A stretch of DNA of 64,000 bases from Breviolum minutum Mf 1.05b.01. Lineage: Eukaryota; Sar; Dinophyceae; Suessiales; Symbiodiniaceae. The notes under the pieces are model-generated. The model did no database searches and had not been told where the DNA came from. It worked only from the letters and a program-made list of their open reading frames with translations. The stretch is taken from assembly GCA_000507305.1 (NCBI GenBank), contig DF239554.1, positions 146,770 through 210,769 on the forward strand, written 5' to 3'. How positions within the stretch are numbered: position 1 is the first letter of the stretch; each line of letters begins with the position of its first letter. Below are positions 20,330 to 30,837 of this stretch, piece after piece. The position numbers and the translations under genes are program-made.

Positions 20330-21010
20330 GTTGGTGAGGATGGAATCCCATTGTTGGTTGTATGGTTGTTTTTTTGGGGGTCTTTGATACAGAAACCATT
20401 CATAATAGACTGAGGCTTGATGGACACGAAACAACTTCTCTGTGTAAACATATTTTTGAGATTTTTTGAGGATTTTAGATCAAGCAAGCTAGAAGAAATG
20501 AGATGTTCAGACACCACGGTAACAAATTCATACAAATTCTGGAAGGTAGATTTGTTGAACTTTGGTACGTGACCTTTGGATGATGCATATTGAATGTCAT
20601 TCCGGGGGATGGTTCGATGGTGATTTTTGGTCACCCACAAGTCCAGGCTTTTAACTGGCATCAGTTCCACAAGTCAAGCTCTGTCAGCGCAACTGTTTGG
20701 AACACAGCTCTTAACGGTTGGAGATCATGGTGCCAATTGAATTGAAAGTTCTGGGGCACTAAAATTGGTTTGTTTTTCATTGGACATTGGATTTCAATTA
20801 TTGAGTACTTAGAGATAGTGGCGATTCCAAAGTGAGGTCATGAAGACCATACTTGTTCAATGAGAACCTCGAAACAGGTGACTGACATTGAAACTGGGAA
20901 GCCAATTACACCCCTTTTTGGTTTGAAAATAAACATATTGGACAATATGTATACGTACGTATATACACATTATATGACTTGTAATACTGTACACTAATAT
21001 TTGTGATTAT
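20330..21010. other. no supported gene
   Basis: Noncoding-looking sequence with an AT-rich patch (TATACGTACGTATATAC) at about 20948-20965. Confidence 0.35.
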
Positions 21011-21013
21011 CCA

Positions 21014-21205
21014 GATGTTTTCGAAATTTATTTCATGGATGTTTTTTTGTCGCCACGTCTTGAGGCTTCGAACCTTCAATTTCGGCCTGGAAGGTTTTTC
21101 ACGCCTGGCGAGTCGTAGATATCATGTCTCCAAGAAGGAGAAGAAGGAGAAGGAGAAGGCAGGTGAAAAGCCGGAAGAGAGTCGTGAGGATGAGCATTTC
21201 GATTT
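21014..21205 (+). CDS. candidate Lys/Glu-rich exon
   Basis: After an ATTATCCAG acceptor the frame reads RHVLRLRTFNFGLEGFSRLA and then a charged stretch KKEKKEKEKAGEKPEESRED. A second frame of the same GAAGAAGGAGAAGG run is arginine-rich. Low complexity makes frame choice uncertain. Confidence 0.35.
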
Positions 21206-21591
21206 TTTTTCGATATTTTGTCTTTCTGAAATTTATTCAAGTTGATGGACTTTCCCTTGGTGGGGGTTGGACTTCTTTTGGACTTGATCTGCTGGTCTTA
21301 AGGATTTCTTTTGGCAACTCCACTCTGTCAAGATGGGAAGGATGGAAAGCTTGCAACAACTCGGACTGAGCTATCATATGTCACAGGTAGTAGTATTGTA
21401 TATAGTATGTATGTTACATCTACACAAGACACATGGAGATGTAAGATATATGATAGCAGATTACATATCTGTGTATACTGTAGTATAGTAATCTCAACTG
21501 TCCAAACGAGAAGCTTTGTGTTGTTGCATCTTAAATCCGCAGCCTCTTTCGGATTTCGATTTGCTGCACCCTGGGAAGAGTGGCAACACCC

Positions 21592-22263
21592 ATGGATGCT
21601 GTACCGGCTCAACGGCGAAGGCCAACCGTTAGCGTCAACCTCGGGCGTTTGCTGCTGGCTATTGCTGCCAGCTACGAGTTCTGGCATGACGCGGGCGATG
21701 GGTCTTGTTTCCAACGCATTTCACGGTTGGGTTTGGGACAACAAACATCTCAAATGAGGAGCAGAACATTGAGAATATCAAGGGATTTGAAGGAGTGGAA
21801 AGTTGCCAAGGCAGCTGCCTCTTACAGTTTTGACGTACAAGATGTAAATTTGTTTGGAAAATCTTTAGAACCTTGTACTCAAGGTGATGAGACAGTCACT
21901 GGATGGACCAGATCTGGTAGTTGTACTTGGGAAGCTTCTGATGTTGGTTTCCATCAAGTTTGTGTGAAGATGAGTAAGGCATTCTTGAAATCCAGTGCGA
22001 AGTATGATCGAAATGATTTGTCCAGTGTGGTTTCTGATGGTGGTCATTGGTGTATTTGTGCCTGGGCTTGGGCCAGTGCTGTTTCTCGTGATCCGGAAAG
22101 CTTTGAGGGTTTGGAGTTGGATTGTGAGCGTACCAACGGTCACCTGCGCGATGTATATCAAACCTATGCGGCAGCAAATCGTTTCATGGCTTCACCCTCT
22201 GGAGCACAATATCAAGCGCAAGCGGCTTTGGATGCAGTTGAAGAGGTTTGCAAAGTTAAGTGA
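21592..22263 (+). CDS. DUF2237-family protein, single long exon
   Basis: From ATG 21592 (an in-frame stop lies 57 bases upstream of it) the frame runs 223 codons to TGA. Residues about 85-200 match the DUF2237 pattern: the start LFGKSLEPC, then TGWTRSGSC, then DVGFHQVCVKMSKAFL, then NDLSS and DGGHWCICAWAWASA. The spaced cysteines and the D.G.H.VC and WC.CA blocks are the recognisable features. DUF2237 proteins are small and of unknown biochemical function. The first 60 residues are basic with a short hydrophobic run (LLLAIAAS), possibly targeting sequence; inference. A TCCGCAG acceptor at 21536-21542 lies about 50 bases upstream, suitable for a spliced leader or a 5' exon. Neighbours give no functional clue. 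The domain identification is firm. Confidence 0.8.
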   Translation: MDAVPAQRRRPTVSVNLGRLLLAIAASYEFWHDAGDGSCFQRISRLGLGQQTSQMRSRTLRISRDLKEWKVAKAAASYSFDVQDVNLFGKSLEPCTQGDETVTGWTRSGSCTWEASDVGFHQVCVKMSKAFLKSSAKYDRNDLSSVVSDGGHWCICAWAWASAVSRDPESFEGLELDCERTNGHLRDVYQTYAAANRFMASPSGAQYQAQAALDAVEEVCKVK

Positions 22264-22427
22264 AGAATTTTCCGCGACAAAGATCGCATGCTGAAAAAGA
22301 ACATGGTAACATGATGCTTTGTGGTGTTATGTAGTTATGTCTATGACACTTTCGCAGTTGCGAGCAGAGAGTGAAAAATGTGCTCCCCTTCTTCCCTTTG
22401 CTTGTTGTCGTTTTGGGCTTCTTGTTC

Positions 22428-22619
22428 AGCAGCAGCAGTAGCAGTAGCAGTAGCAGTAGAATTAGCAGTAGCAGTAGCAGTAGCAGGAGCAGTAGCAGTA
22501 GCAGTAGCAGTAGCAGTAGCAGTAGCAGTAGCAGTAGCAGTAGCAGTAGCAGTAGCAGTAGCAGTAGCAGTAGCAGTAGCAGTAGCAGTAGCAGTAGCAG
22601 TAGCAGTAGCAGTAGCAGN

Positions 22620-22656
<37 letters not shown>

Positions 22657-22690
22657 GGTGGTGGTGGTGGTGGTGGTGGTGGTTGTTGTG
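22428..22690. repeat. compound microsatellite (AGCAGT)n / (TTG)n / (TGG)n with N
   Basis: About 190 bases of AGCAGT hexamers with two interruptions are followed by an N at 22619, then eleven or more TTG and nine TGG triplets. All frames are open, giving Ser, Ala-Val, Gln or Leu runs. This is a consequence of the repeat, not evidence of a gene. The N marks an assembly break, so array length is a minimum. Confidence 0.95.
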
Positions 22691-22755
22691 GTTGTTCTTG
22701 TTCTGGTTGCTCAACGCCTTTTCCTATCATATTCTTATATGCCATCCCTTTACAG

Positions 22756-22880
22756 CCCTCTTCAGCGCAGGCCCAGGTTGATGCTGGACGGGTAATGACC
22801 TCGGACGACCTGCGACTTGAAGTATCTTCAAGAATATTTGAGTACGATCGTAGCATCCCAAAATTCAGCTCAATGAAAAG
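22756..22880 (+). CDS. candidate exon
   Basis: After a TTTACAG acceptor the frame reads PSSAQAQVDAGRVMTSDDLR and continues LEVSSRIFEYDR. Coding-like and directly downstream of the microsatellite. No family recognised. Confidence 0.4.
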
Positions 22881-22899
22881 ATTTGTATGATTTTTGTTT

Positions 22900-23930
22900 A
22901 GAAGCAGCGAATGGATTTCTTTTCCGTGCATCATTTTGTTGATGCTGGCCATCCGAATTTACGAGGTGGACGTCAGAAGTTTTTTCTGCCGTTTTGCTAT
23001 GAGTGGGAGCCCCAACATTGCAGCTACTGTACAGTAGAGTGCAGCAGTTCCCATCACTGGAACCTGAGGCTTCTTGCAATGGAAAGATCCTGCACTGACT
23101 TCCTCAGCCCTTGGTTGGAACACCTAGAGAAAGACGGCAATTTCGTAGCAGAAAATGCTGTTGTGCAGCCACTTACTTGTTTGCCAATTTCTTTGTCAGT
23201 GACCAGGCATCCGAGATTTGAGTGGAGGTGTACTTCGTGGCCTGTCTCAGGAGTCTGCTGGTTGTTTTTCATTGGTTCCCGACAATGACGACAAATTTCT
23301 GCCATTGGATCAATCACGAATTGTGGAGACTGGTGATGCCGGCCTGATAAAAATGGTATCACCACGCTGAGTTCTCTCCCTAAAAGGAATGCAGCACCCA
23401 AGATTAGGGTGCTTGGAAGACAACTTTTTAATTTCAACTTTTTACCTTTTCAGGTGGCAAACTTTTAATAGGTTGATTTTTATATGATTTTACCTGGCCC
23501 ATCATACTCCAAACTCCAGTTGCCACGACAGTGATCTGCAAGCTCCAAGTTTGTAGTTTATGATGGTTTATGACAGGATCCACCAGGGCAGGCTTTGAGT
23601 GTGGTCAGTGATGTGTGGAGCTTAATGTTCGGAAAGTGACAAGCAATTTTCGAAGAATTGGAGCTTTGCACTAGTGTCACCTTCTTCTCTCCAATCACTT
23701 AGATACTTCGATTTTCTTTGGCTCTTCGATGCCTCAGCAGATCTGGTCAAATGATAGGGACCTTCATAACGCCATCTGATAATGCAAATCAGGACATGAG
23801 GCTTCAACTTCAGGAACTTGGATTTCATCACCAATTTCATCCATGTCAAAATTTTATCGTCACTGATTTTTATCATCCATGAAATTCCATTGGGAATTTC
23901 GTTTTGGATTCCATGAATCGGTTGGGTCTC
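22900..23930. other. mixed stretch with weak coding hints on both strands
   Basis: On the + strand, a short LMLAIRIYEVDVR patch lies near 22940. On the - strand, about 23150-23330 gives EICRHCREPMKN and GHEVHLHSNLGCLV, with Cys/His spacing that could be metal-binding. Neither has clear splice boundaries, so I do not call genes here. Confidence 0.3.
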
Positions 23931-23932
23931 AG

Positions 23933-23980
23933 ATTTTGGAGCTTGTGGTGCGGCTAAAGCAGTTGCCGCGGCAAACAAAG
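23933..23980 (+). CDS. candidate exon
   Basis: Sixteen codons, ILELVVRLKQLPRQTK, from a GTCTCAG acceptor to a GTGGGG donor, phase 0. The opposite strand is also open (alanine-rich), but splice sites favour +. Confidence 0.4.
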
Positions 23981-24628
23981 GTGGGGGGGGGACCGTACAA
24001 CAATTTTGAAACGATGCCACATGACGTTGGACCACTTGGACTAAGATGTTTTCTTTGGTTTCATAGGTCCTTATGATCTGTTTTGTTTTTTTGTAGCCAT
24101 GACTCGTGACAGAGATCATGCCTCGTTGTGCTTTATAGTCATTCAGAAAGATTTGTGCTGAAAGTCTAAGTCAAAGTGTTTGGTGAGACCACGTGAGCTC
24201 GCCCTTTACTCCGCTAGACAACTTTTTGAGTGACTTGATACCGCAATGTTCACATTTTTTTCGGGCTCTCAACTGGTTCATTTGGCCGCTGGTATGCAAC
24301 TCACCTGATGTTGGAACTGCAATTGACCTGTTACCACAAAGTAGGCCAAGAAAAAGTTATCAGTGGAGTTCTTTTGCCATATTAGAATGGCCAAAAATCA
24401 ATGGGTCACTGGAGCTTTTTTACCCTGCTTCTAGGGGTTATAACTCCATTTATAACTCCACTTACAACTGCTATTTTGGGGCCCCATTTTGCAGGTCTTC
24501 TTCTTTAACGCCTTTGCCCTGCGTCATTTCTGCTCCTTGCTGAGCTCACCAGATCCAGAGGCAGGTAACCGTAGCTGTTAGCCCCCGTTGAGCGCCGTTG
24601 CCGTTGGGGTCCTGGGGGGATGGGCCAG

Positions 24629-24689
24629 GTATCGAAAAAGGCCAACGAATTGCTGAAGGAGGCCGGGGCCGAGTTGGGGGGGTTTCCAG
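24629..24689 (+). CDS. candidate exon
   Basis: From a GGGCCAG acceptor to a CCAG|GTGTGG donor the frame reads VSKKANELLKEAGAELGGFP. GC-rich with a helical pattern. No family recognised. Confidence 0.45.
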
Positions 24690-24969
24690 GTGTGGCAAAA
24701 TTTTTGGTCATTGAGAATGTCAATAGCAGGTGTGCTGCAGCAGGCAACTATTTCCTTCTCGCAAGTCAGAATCTGAGGATGCGGGTGGAACCAATTCGAA
24801 TCTCTCCATACATCTGCAAAAAACAAAGAATGGGATAAGCAATGCCCATGAATTTGAATGATTTCTTAAAATCCTGCATAGTTAGTTGCACATTAGTCAT
24901 TAGTGGCTGTTTTTTTTCCTGTTTTCCCCTGCTTCATCCATTTCTTATTGACCTTTGTGAAACCATAGC

Positions 24970-25059
24970 TTCGACCTAAGGGAAGATCTGCTGTTGGAAA
25001 TTTGTTTGGAGCTGCGGGCGCATGAAGTGCAACAGGACGTGGACCGCAAATCGCCATGG
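24970..25059 (+). CDS. candidate exon
   Basis: After an AACCATAG acceptor the frame reads FDLREDLLLEICLELRAHEV and continues QQDVDRKSPW, clearly protein-like. The donor may be GC at CATGG|GC. No family recognised. Confidence 0.45.
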
Positions 25060-26960
25060 GCTTTTTTTTTCCCAAGAAGTTGGGGAAGCACATAGGAAGA
25101 TCTGTGTTTTGTTCGAGGTTTGAAGTGTGGAGTTTGGGGAAGCTGCACGACTCTTCAATGTTGTTGGGGGTGACCAGAATTTTTGAGCTCCTTGATGTTG
25201 GTATTTTGATGTATTCTGTGGAATGATTCATTTATGGATTGTTTGAAAATCCTGTTGATGCATCTGGTTACACTCCCCCCTTCACAAGATCAGAAAATTG
25301 ACCTACTTTTTTCACCACTCATCTCGTCTTCCCACCTGAAGCTTCAACCAATTTTATTGCTTGTAGGGAAATTGGTTCCATTTCTTCGGGTTCGTTTTTG
25401 TGGTTCTCCTGGCTCCTCACAGCCAGGACTTTCTGATTGAAGTCTTGCGCAGCCATCCAGCGCTCCATTTGCAGTGGAGTTGCCTCAGAAGGACGCTGGT
25501 GAATTCCTGGCGGCTTCCTGTGGCCCCACTTTAAAAATGACATGGTGCCCCTGAAAGAGGTGGTTGGCAACATGGGTTTTTAGGTGTTTTTGTCATGGAT
25601 ATGTCATGATATGTCATGATAGCTGTTGCTCGAACAACGGACAGCCTAAGTGCATGTCGTTGTGCAGGACATGTCAAAGTTATACAGAGGTGTGTCCTTA
25701 GCGGTCAAGCTTCTCAATGGATTTTCTTGGACAAGTTGAGAAGCTCATTCATGACATGATTTCCATTGCTCTCATAAGAGAGTTTCCTGAGATTTTTTGG
25801 TTTACGGTTTCCAGTTTCAACAGTAGAAATTGATAATTTCAAGCATCATTTCGAATCAGAAACGGCGGCATGGATTTGTCTCACCTTCGTGAGAACAGAT
25901 CTCACAGATTTCTAGACCAACAAAGACCCCGGCAACGAAAAAGGTGAACTGACTTCTAAGAAAAGACACTTGGCAAAGATAGGATTTTGGTAAATTTTGG
26001 TACGTAATACGACACTACAACCAAGATAAGCAGGTTTCCACTCGAATCCAACAAACCTATCAGATCTTCCTTAGCGAAACATTCACTGAAAAAGTCAGTC
26101 ATGGACACAGACTGGACACTTCATGTCCCTACTGGTACCAGACTCTCAGGCGACTCGCAGGGTTGGTGATCCAGTGGGTTTGGGTTGGCTGGTTGGATCT
26201 TGAATGGGTAGTTGAACCACAACTTCTAAAGCAACAAACCGCATATCATTTGATACCTAGTTTTACTTGGTTGGCATGCCAAACACTCAAAAATTTTTTG
26301 GGGTCGGGAAACTACCCCTTGGGAAACACACCTTTTTTCTTCTACAAAACTTGGTCGTTTCGTCGTCACCAAGCGATTCCAGGCCAACTTCGCTCCAAGG
26401 GAGCTGAGTGCTTTAAGCGAGGCGAGTGAATCGCAACCATCCAGTCATGAGAGTCGAGGCGAGCATCTCAAGGAAGGACCAGATTTTAATGGTTTCATTC
26501 CACCTGTTGCTTCCACGTCTACAACTCAATCTCAACGATTGGCTGGGGCTACTTGGCTCTCAGGTGGTGAATTTTAACCATTTTTGTAAGTGGATAAAAA
26601 ATGGCAGCACAGTTTCCTGCTATCATCCTGCTATCTATATTCCTGGGCGTAGATCCAGCAGGGATAGTAAAAAAACCCAGTGAATAGACTGAACTTGCCG
26701 GAATGGTTCAACCATTAAGAAGTACTGATGGTATCTATCAGAAAGATCTAGCCGCAAGATGTCCATCAAGAGTCGACCCCGTGTCATCATGTATGCCAAG
26801 TTCATCAACGGTCGATTCAACTAACCAACAGTTCTCTTAGGACAGCTTTCTCTTAGCACAGCATCGTGGGAAGATTAAGCGAATCCTTGATCGAGATGGT
26901 GGTCAATCTCAGAGCACCCGGGTCACTTGAGTCGCATGAAGAAAAGTAGATGCAACTATT
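25060..26960. other. no supported gene
   Basis: Long stretch without a convincing exon. A short repeat of ATGTCATGATATGTCATGAT occurs near 25600. Open frames here lack splice context. Confidence 0.35.
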
Positions 26961-26965
26961 GACAA

Positions 26966-27064
26966 AGGTGGTGGCAACTCAAACATTCTTTTCACCCCGA
27001 AACCCTGGGTATAGGTGATAAAAATTTGACGAATATTTTTGCAACTGGGTTGAAACCACCAACT
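26966..27064. mobile_element. MITE, family 2, second member
   Basis: The left end GGTGGTGGCAACTCAAACATT and right end GGTTGAAACCACCAAC are imperfect inverted repeats. The interior TTTCACCCCGAAACCC and AATTTGACGAATATTTTT match other members at 16976, 32800 and 63907. Confidence 0.6.
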
Positions 27065-27379
27065 AGTTGACTTTCGGACATTTGCCTCAAAGTCACTCTT
27101 TGATGTGAGACAGGGGAGCCAGATGCCAGCAGGTCGTTTTGCATGCCAGGTACAGGTGACGCCACAGCCTGAACTATGTTTTTTTGCGATGATTCATTTA
27201 CTTCAGATTCATTTACAGTATTCATTTCTTTATTTATCTATGGATGACTTTTTATTGATTTGATGATTTGTATATTCATTTACTTTAACTGTATTGGCTG
27301 GAACTAAAGCAGGACCAATCATTTATGTTGTGGAATTTCGATGACTCCTTTCTGGCTGTTCATTTTTTGCCCATGGTTT

Positions 27380-27815
27380 TTGCATCCCTCAACTTTCGAC
27401 GGAACCGGAGGCCTTTCATGTGCGGAAAAAACGCAAAATCTATGCCATGTTCATCTACGACCTCTTTCACACTGTTTTGGAGCTGCCATTCTTGGGCTTA
27501 TATCCCATGGTTTTCTGCGCCTATGTTCTGGCCTCAATGATGATTTTGAAAAAGCCATTGCACAACGCAAGAAGACAGATGAACAACATGTGCACGGCAA
27601 AAGCAATAAATGAAAACAAGAGCATTCTATCATCGAGTCATGCTAAAGTAATTTCCTACAGCAGCCTGCTACTTCTGCTACTTTGCGAGGCTTTATGCCA
27701 TTTCATCTTTGCAGTTATGTGGTGGTGCATTTCTGATAGTTGTGCGATTGGCCTTGGAAGTTTGCTCTCTGCCTTTTACTTTTCAGTGGAAACGCAGATG
27801 ACCATCGGCTGCTTG
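27380..27815 (+). CDS. candidate inward-rectifier-like K+ channel exons (pore region)
   Basis: The frame 27420-27815 contains hydrophobic segments (YDLFHTVLELPFLGLYPMVF and LLLLCEALCHFIFAVMWWCI) and then SLLSAFYFSVETQMTIG. The last block matches the pore helix and the start of the selectivity filter of Kir channels, whose consensus is F.FS.ETQ.TIGYG. The filter is cut after TIG at ATCG|GCTGC, so a GC donor probably separates TIG from YG. A likely internal intron ends at CTACAGCAG (27654-27662), since the polar stretch KPLHNARRQMNN... between the two hydrophobic parts is not channel-like. The protein would be a plasma or organelle membrane K+ channel; cytoplasmic Kir domains were not found in this window. 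The fragment is convincing for the pore, weaker for the rest. Confidence 0.55.
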
Positions 27816-27949
27816 GAGACAGATGTATCCCTGAAGCAAGCCTTTTGGATCTAAGATATACATACCTAGTTGATCTAAAACATTTTACAGATTCAAATTC
27901 TATCAAATTCTGAAGTATCTTCCAACGAAAACTCCAGGATCTTTTACAG

Positions 27950-28082
27950 TCATTAAGGGGTTTCGCTTCAACTCGTTGCCGTTTTACCAAACCTATTTTT
28001 GCCGTTGTTTCAATGAGGCTATGGAGCGCCAAAAGAAAACTTTGATGGTTGCCCTGAAGCGGTATTTCTATTGCCACTACAG
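27950..28082 (+). CDS. candidate exon downstream of channel pore
   Basis: After a TTTTACAG acceptor the frame reads IKGFRFNSLPFYQTYFCRCF and continues NEAMERQKKTLMVALKRYFY up to CTACAG|GTGG. It could be a next exon of the K+ channel gene, but it does not show the expected YG that should follow TIG, so another exon would be needed. Confidence 0.3.
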
Positions 28083-28099
28083 GTGGTTTGTGGACAAGT

Positions 28100-29290
28100 C
28101 TTAGATGCTGCAGTTATTGGAGTGGTTTTCGCTCAGAACCTTGGAGAATATGCATTTTTAACGTGAGATGAACTGCAAAGACCTGTTGAAAACAGCACAA
28201 AAAGACGCGGAAGGTGGTCCGACTACAAGAAGATCATGACTCAATTTATGACTATAACATATACGGTAATCATATACGTATGTTTATGAATGATACTATG
28301 ATACTATAATACTGTATGATATTTTGTGACATTCTCAGATGTCAGATACTGAAACACTTCGGCAGCTTTTCGCGAAGCGTATCGTCTGAGGATATCGGCA
28401 GCGTCTTCGACAGCACATAGAGCGATTCCAAGATATTTTTGACAAAGGTGCTTCCCTTTGTTGAGTTTCCTAATTTAGATGTGCCATGTGTACGCGTTCG
28501 AGCTGGAATATGTGCATGATGCATTGTGATTCCTGGGAGAGGTAAGGAGGTACTTATTGCAGTTATATATTATATAATATTGTGTTTGAATGCAGGCAGA
28601 TGCAGAAGCTGGTCAAGTTACATATAATTACATAATATAAAGATGCTGGTTATCTCTCAATCGCCAATCTGACCTCAAGTTGTCATTTCCTTTCACTTAC
28701 TTCACGATTATCTCAAGGGAGATGCTCCAAGAAGCCCTCCTAAGGCTAGCGCTCATGCTGCCAGTGTCATGTTTTCGGATACCGCTCTGCTGCGAGTGAT
28801 CGATGGTTGTGTGCACCTCAACTTTCGTATCGCCAAAAGGACGGCATGACGGCATGGGAGGGTGTCGCATGGTGTCGCACAAGATGACGACAGAGTTCGT
28901 GGAATTCTGTGCCTTGTTATTTTGATCTATTTTCTTGTTTTGGCTGTTTTTTGATAATTGGGCAAGGTACTGTACCCAAGACCTTTTTTCACCAAACAGC
29001 AAGAGAACCGAAAACACCTCCCCCATTTTTTTGTTGTTGCCAGGACCGGCTTCACCTTGTCTCAAGGCCAGGTAGCTATGCCCATGCCATGCCTTTTTTC
29101 GGCGCTGCTGCCATTTTTCAAGTTGGGTATGTTGAGGTATCATAAGGCAACCCCCGATATAATCCTGATATTCCTGATCCATTTAAGATCCATTTAAGAT
29201 ACTTTAGCCATGCCAGCCATGAAAATTTCACGGACTTTTTTGTTTTACAGGTTCTTTTTTTTTTTTCGACGTCTTCGTTTTTCTTGTTCC
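28100..29290. other. no firm gene
   Basis: A short frame after CATTCTCAG at 28340 reads MSDTETLRQLFAKRIV then stops; it may be a small exon. A ten-codon patch DRLHLVSRPG lies at about 29042-29072 between CCAG and GTAGCT. Otherwise AT-rich spacer. Confidence 0.3.
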
Positions 29291-29301
29291 GATTTTGGCA
29301 G

Positions 29302-29431
29302 GAAAAATCCAGGTTTATTGCGTTCAGCATCACAAGGACAGGGATCCCCACGGCTGTGGGCATGTTTTTGCTAACACGTCGATCCTGCCGTTGCGCAGGA
29401 CCCATCACAACCCAAAGGAGTACGAGTGGAG
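29302..29431 (+). CDS. exon with Cys/His-rich segment
   Basis: From a TTTGGCAG acceptor to a GTGAAT donor, the frame KIQVYCVQHHKDRDPHGCGH continues VFANTSILPLRRTHHNPKEYEW with no stop. Four histidines and two cysteines in the first 20 residues could bind a metal; inference. Other frames are less protein-like. No family recognised. Confidence 0.5.
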
Positions 29432-29570
29432 GTGAATGCGATGCTTGGATTTGAAAGATTGAAACTGTGAAGAGTTGCTGCTTATGTACATATCAAATGT
29501 ATGTATGGATGTGGTTGAGGTGGCATGATTTCAGCCATCAGCAGTATCATGCTCAAGCAGTGTTTTAGTG

Positions 29571-29651
29571 TTTCTTTGTGTCCTGCATCGCCGATCAAAG
29601 GATGGATTTGATAGAGCCTGATATGGATGCGCACAATGGCGTGATTTTTCT
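29571..29651 (+). CDS. candidate exon
   Basis: The frame reads SCIADQRMDLIEPDMDAHNG then VIFLG and meets a CTTG|GTCTTC donor. Protein-like. Lies between two better exons (29302-29431 and 29760-29891), though I could not make the phases agree. Confidence 0.4.
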
Positions 29652-29759
29652 TGGTCTTCCCACCGAAGTAGTGCATAAGGTGCCCAATTTGATCCAATTT
29701 CATCCAATTTCAAGGGCTGTGCAATCCATCGTTTTTTCCCACCTCGCGTTGATCCACAG

Positions 29760-29891
29760 GTGGATTTTGAGAGTCCGTTGTCTCCGGTGGTGCCGCGGGG
29801 CACCGAAGGCTATCCTACGGAGTTGGGGGTTCGAACCTACATGCGACAGTGCCTTTCATTGGATAGCCAGGCTTGTGGAAGGACATTTTAG
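29760..29891 (+). CDS. probable C-terminal exon
   Basis: After a GATCCACAG acceptor, 43 codons read VDFESPLSPVVPRGTEGYPT and continue ELGVRTYMRQCLSLDSQACGRTF before TAG at 29889-29891. GC-rich and free of low complexity. The GGTTCGAACC word inside it resembles a tRNA T-arm but is simply part of this frame. Confidence 0.5.
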   Translation: MDFESPLSPVVPRGTEGYPTELGVRTYMRQCLSLDSQACGRTF

Positions 29892-29894
29892 GAC

Positions 29895-30750
29895 ATTTTT
29901 AGGATATATGCTTAAGCTTATATAGATCCCTTGATTCAAGAAGTTTAAGCACACAGAAATATTCTTCAAGCTGGGGTGGAGTCTGGTTTGTTAAAGAAAT
30001 AGGTATCCAATGCTGATGGCTGTTGTTAGGGAGCACAGGCTGGGTTTGGATGCCGATTTCAGGCTGGCACTTGTTCCAAATTCTTGCTGCCAGTGCAATG
30101 GCAGTGGAACCTTCTGACGAGCTACGGTAGCGTTCAGATTCCCTGTCCCTAGCTGCTCCACGCTTTCATTCATTCTCCTCGACCCCTTCGAGGAACAGGG
30201 AATTCCAGGATTATCGGTTATTATCACTTTTGTATGCTTGCGTTTCTCTACTAGCCTTCGCTTTCCACTGTGGTAAACAACCAAGAAATACACTACGCCC
30301 CTGCGCTTGTGTTGTGTTGCGCACCCCCAAAAGACAAACCGGACATATACAAAATAAATTTGTCATAATTTTTCCCTAGGTATTGGAAGATATCGGGGTT
30401 GGTTAGAACCCGGTGGTTGGGTTCAAGAAGGCCCATCTCGAATACGCCGGATCCCACCAGCCTCATGGAACCGACCTGACGGCTTGGGAACCCCAGGTCC
30501 ACTTACCTGGAAATCTTGGTTTTAGTGCCTTGGTTGGTGGGAGCGAAAGGCGGCTACGAGCACTTTTTTGAAAAAGTTTGCAACCTGGGGAAGGTTCAAG
30601 GTGTGTCAATGTTTACAATGACAAACAGTTGATTGAAGATGCTGTTTTGGGGAATTTGGGCGGGGTGATAGCAGTTTTTTCTTTCAAATAACATGTGGCC
30701 AAAACGGTACATGTGCATGAACATCCTGTTCGGAATCCATGGCTCCCATG
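29895..30750. other. no supported gene
   Basis: No exon with splice context seen on either strand. Confidence 0.3.
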
Positions 30751-30761
30751 GCTCCATCCAG

Positions 30762-30837
30762 GTCAGTGGAGTGGAACAAACGACGGCAGCAAGTTTTGAA
30801 GCACGTCATTCGTATACTTTAGATGATCTCTTCTGGG
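30762..30837 (+). CDS. candidate exon
   Basis: After a CCATCCAG acceptor the frame reads VSGVEQTTAASFEARHSYTL then DDLFWD. Protein-like. The donor is not evident because the frame stays open to 30914. Confidence 0.35.

Noticed and set aside
20185-20670. 161-codon - strand frame
   Set aside because: No recognisable domain, unremarkable composition, and the + strand exon at 20269-20323 has better splice edges.
22371-22952. Long open frames of poly-Ser, Ala-Val, Gln or Leu on both strands
   Set aside because: They arise from the hexamer and triplet microsatellite, run through an N, and are open in several frames at once.
23054-23437. - strand frame with CRHC and HLH..C spacing
   Set aside because: Tempting as a zinc-binding domain, but no splice-bounded exon or known family fits, so only noted as a weak hint.
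29825-29845. GGGTTCGAACC word resembling a tRNA T-arm
   Set aside because: The T-stem does not extend, no anticodon or acceptor arms pair around it, and the bases lie in a clear coding frame (29760-29891).
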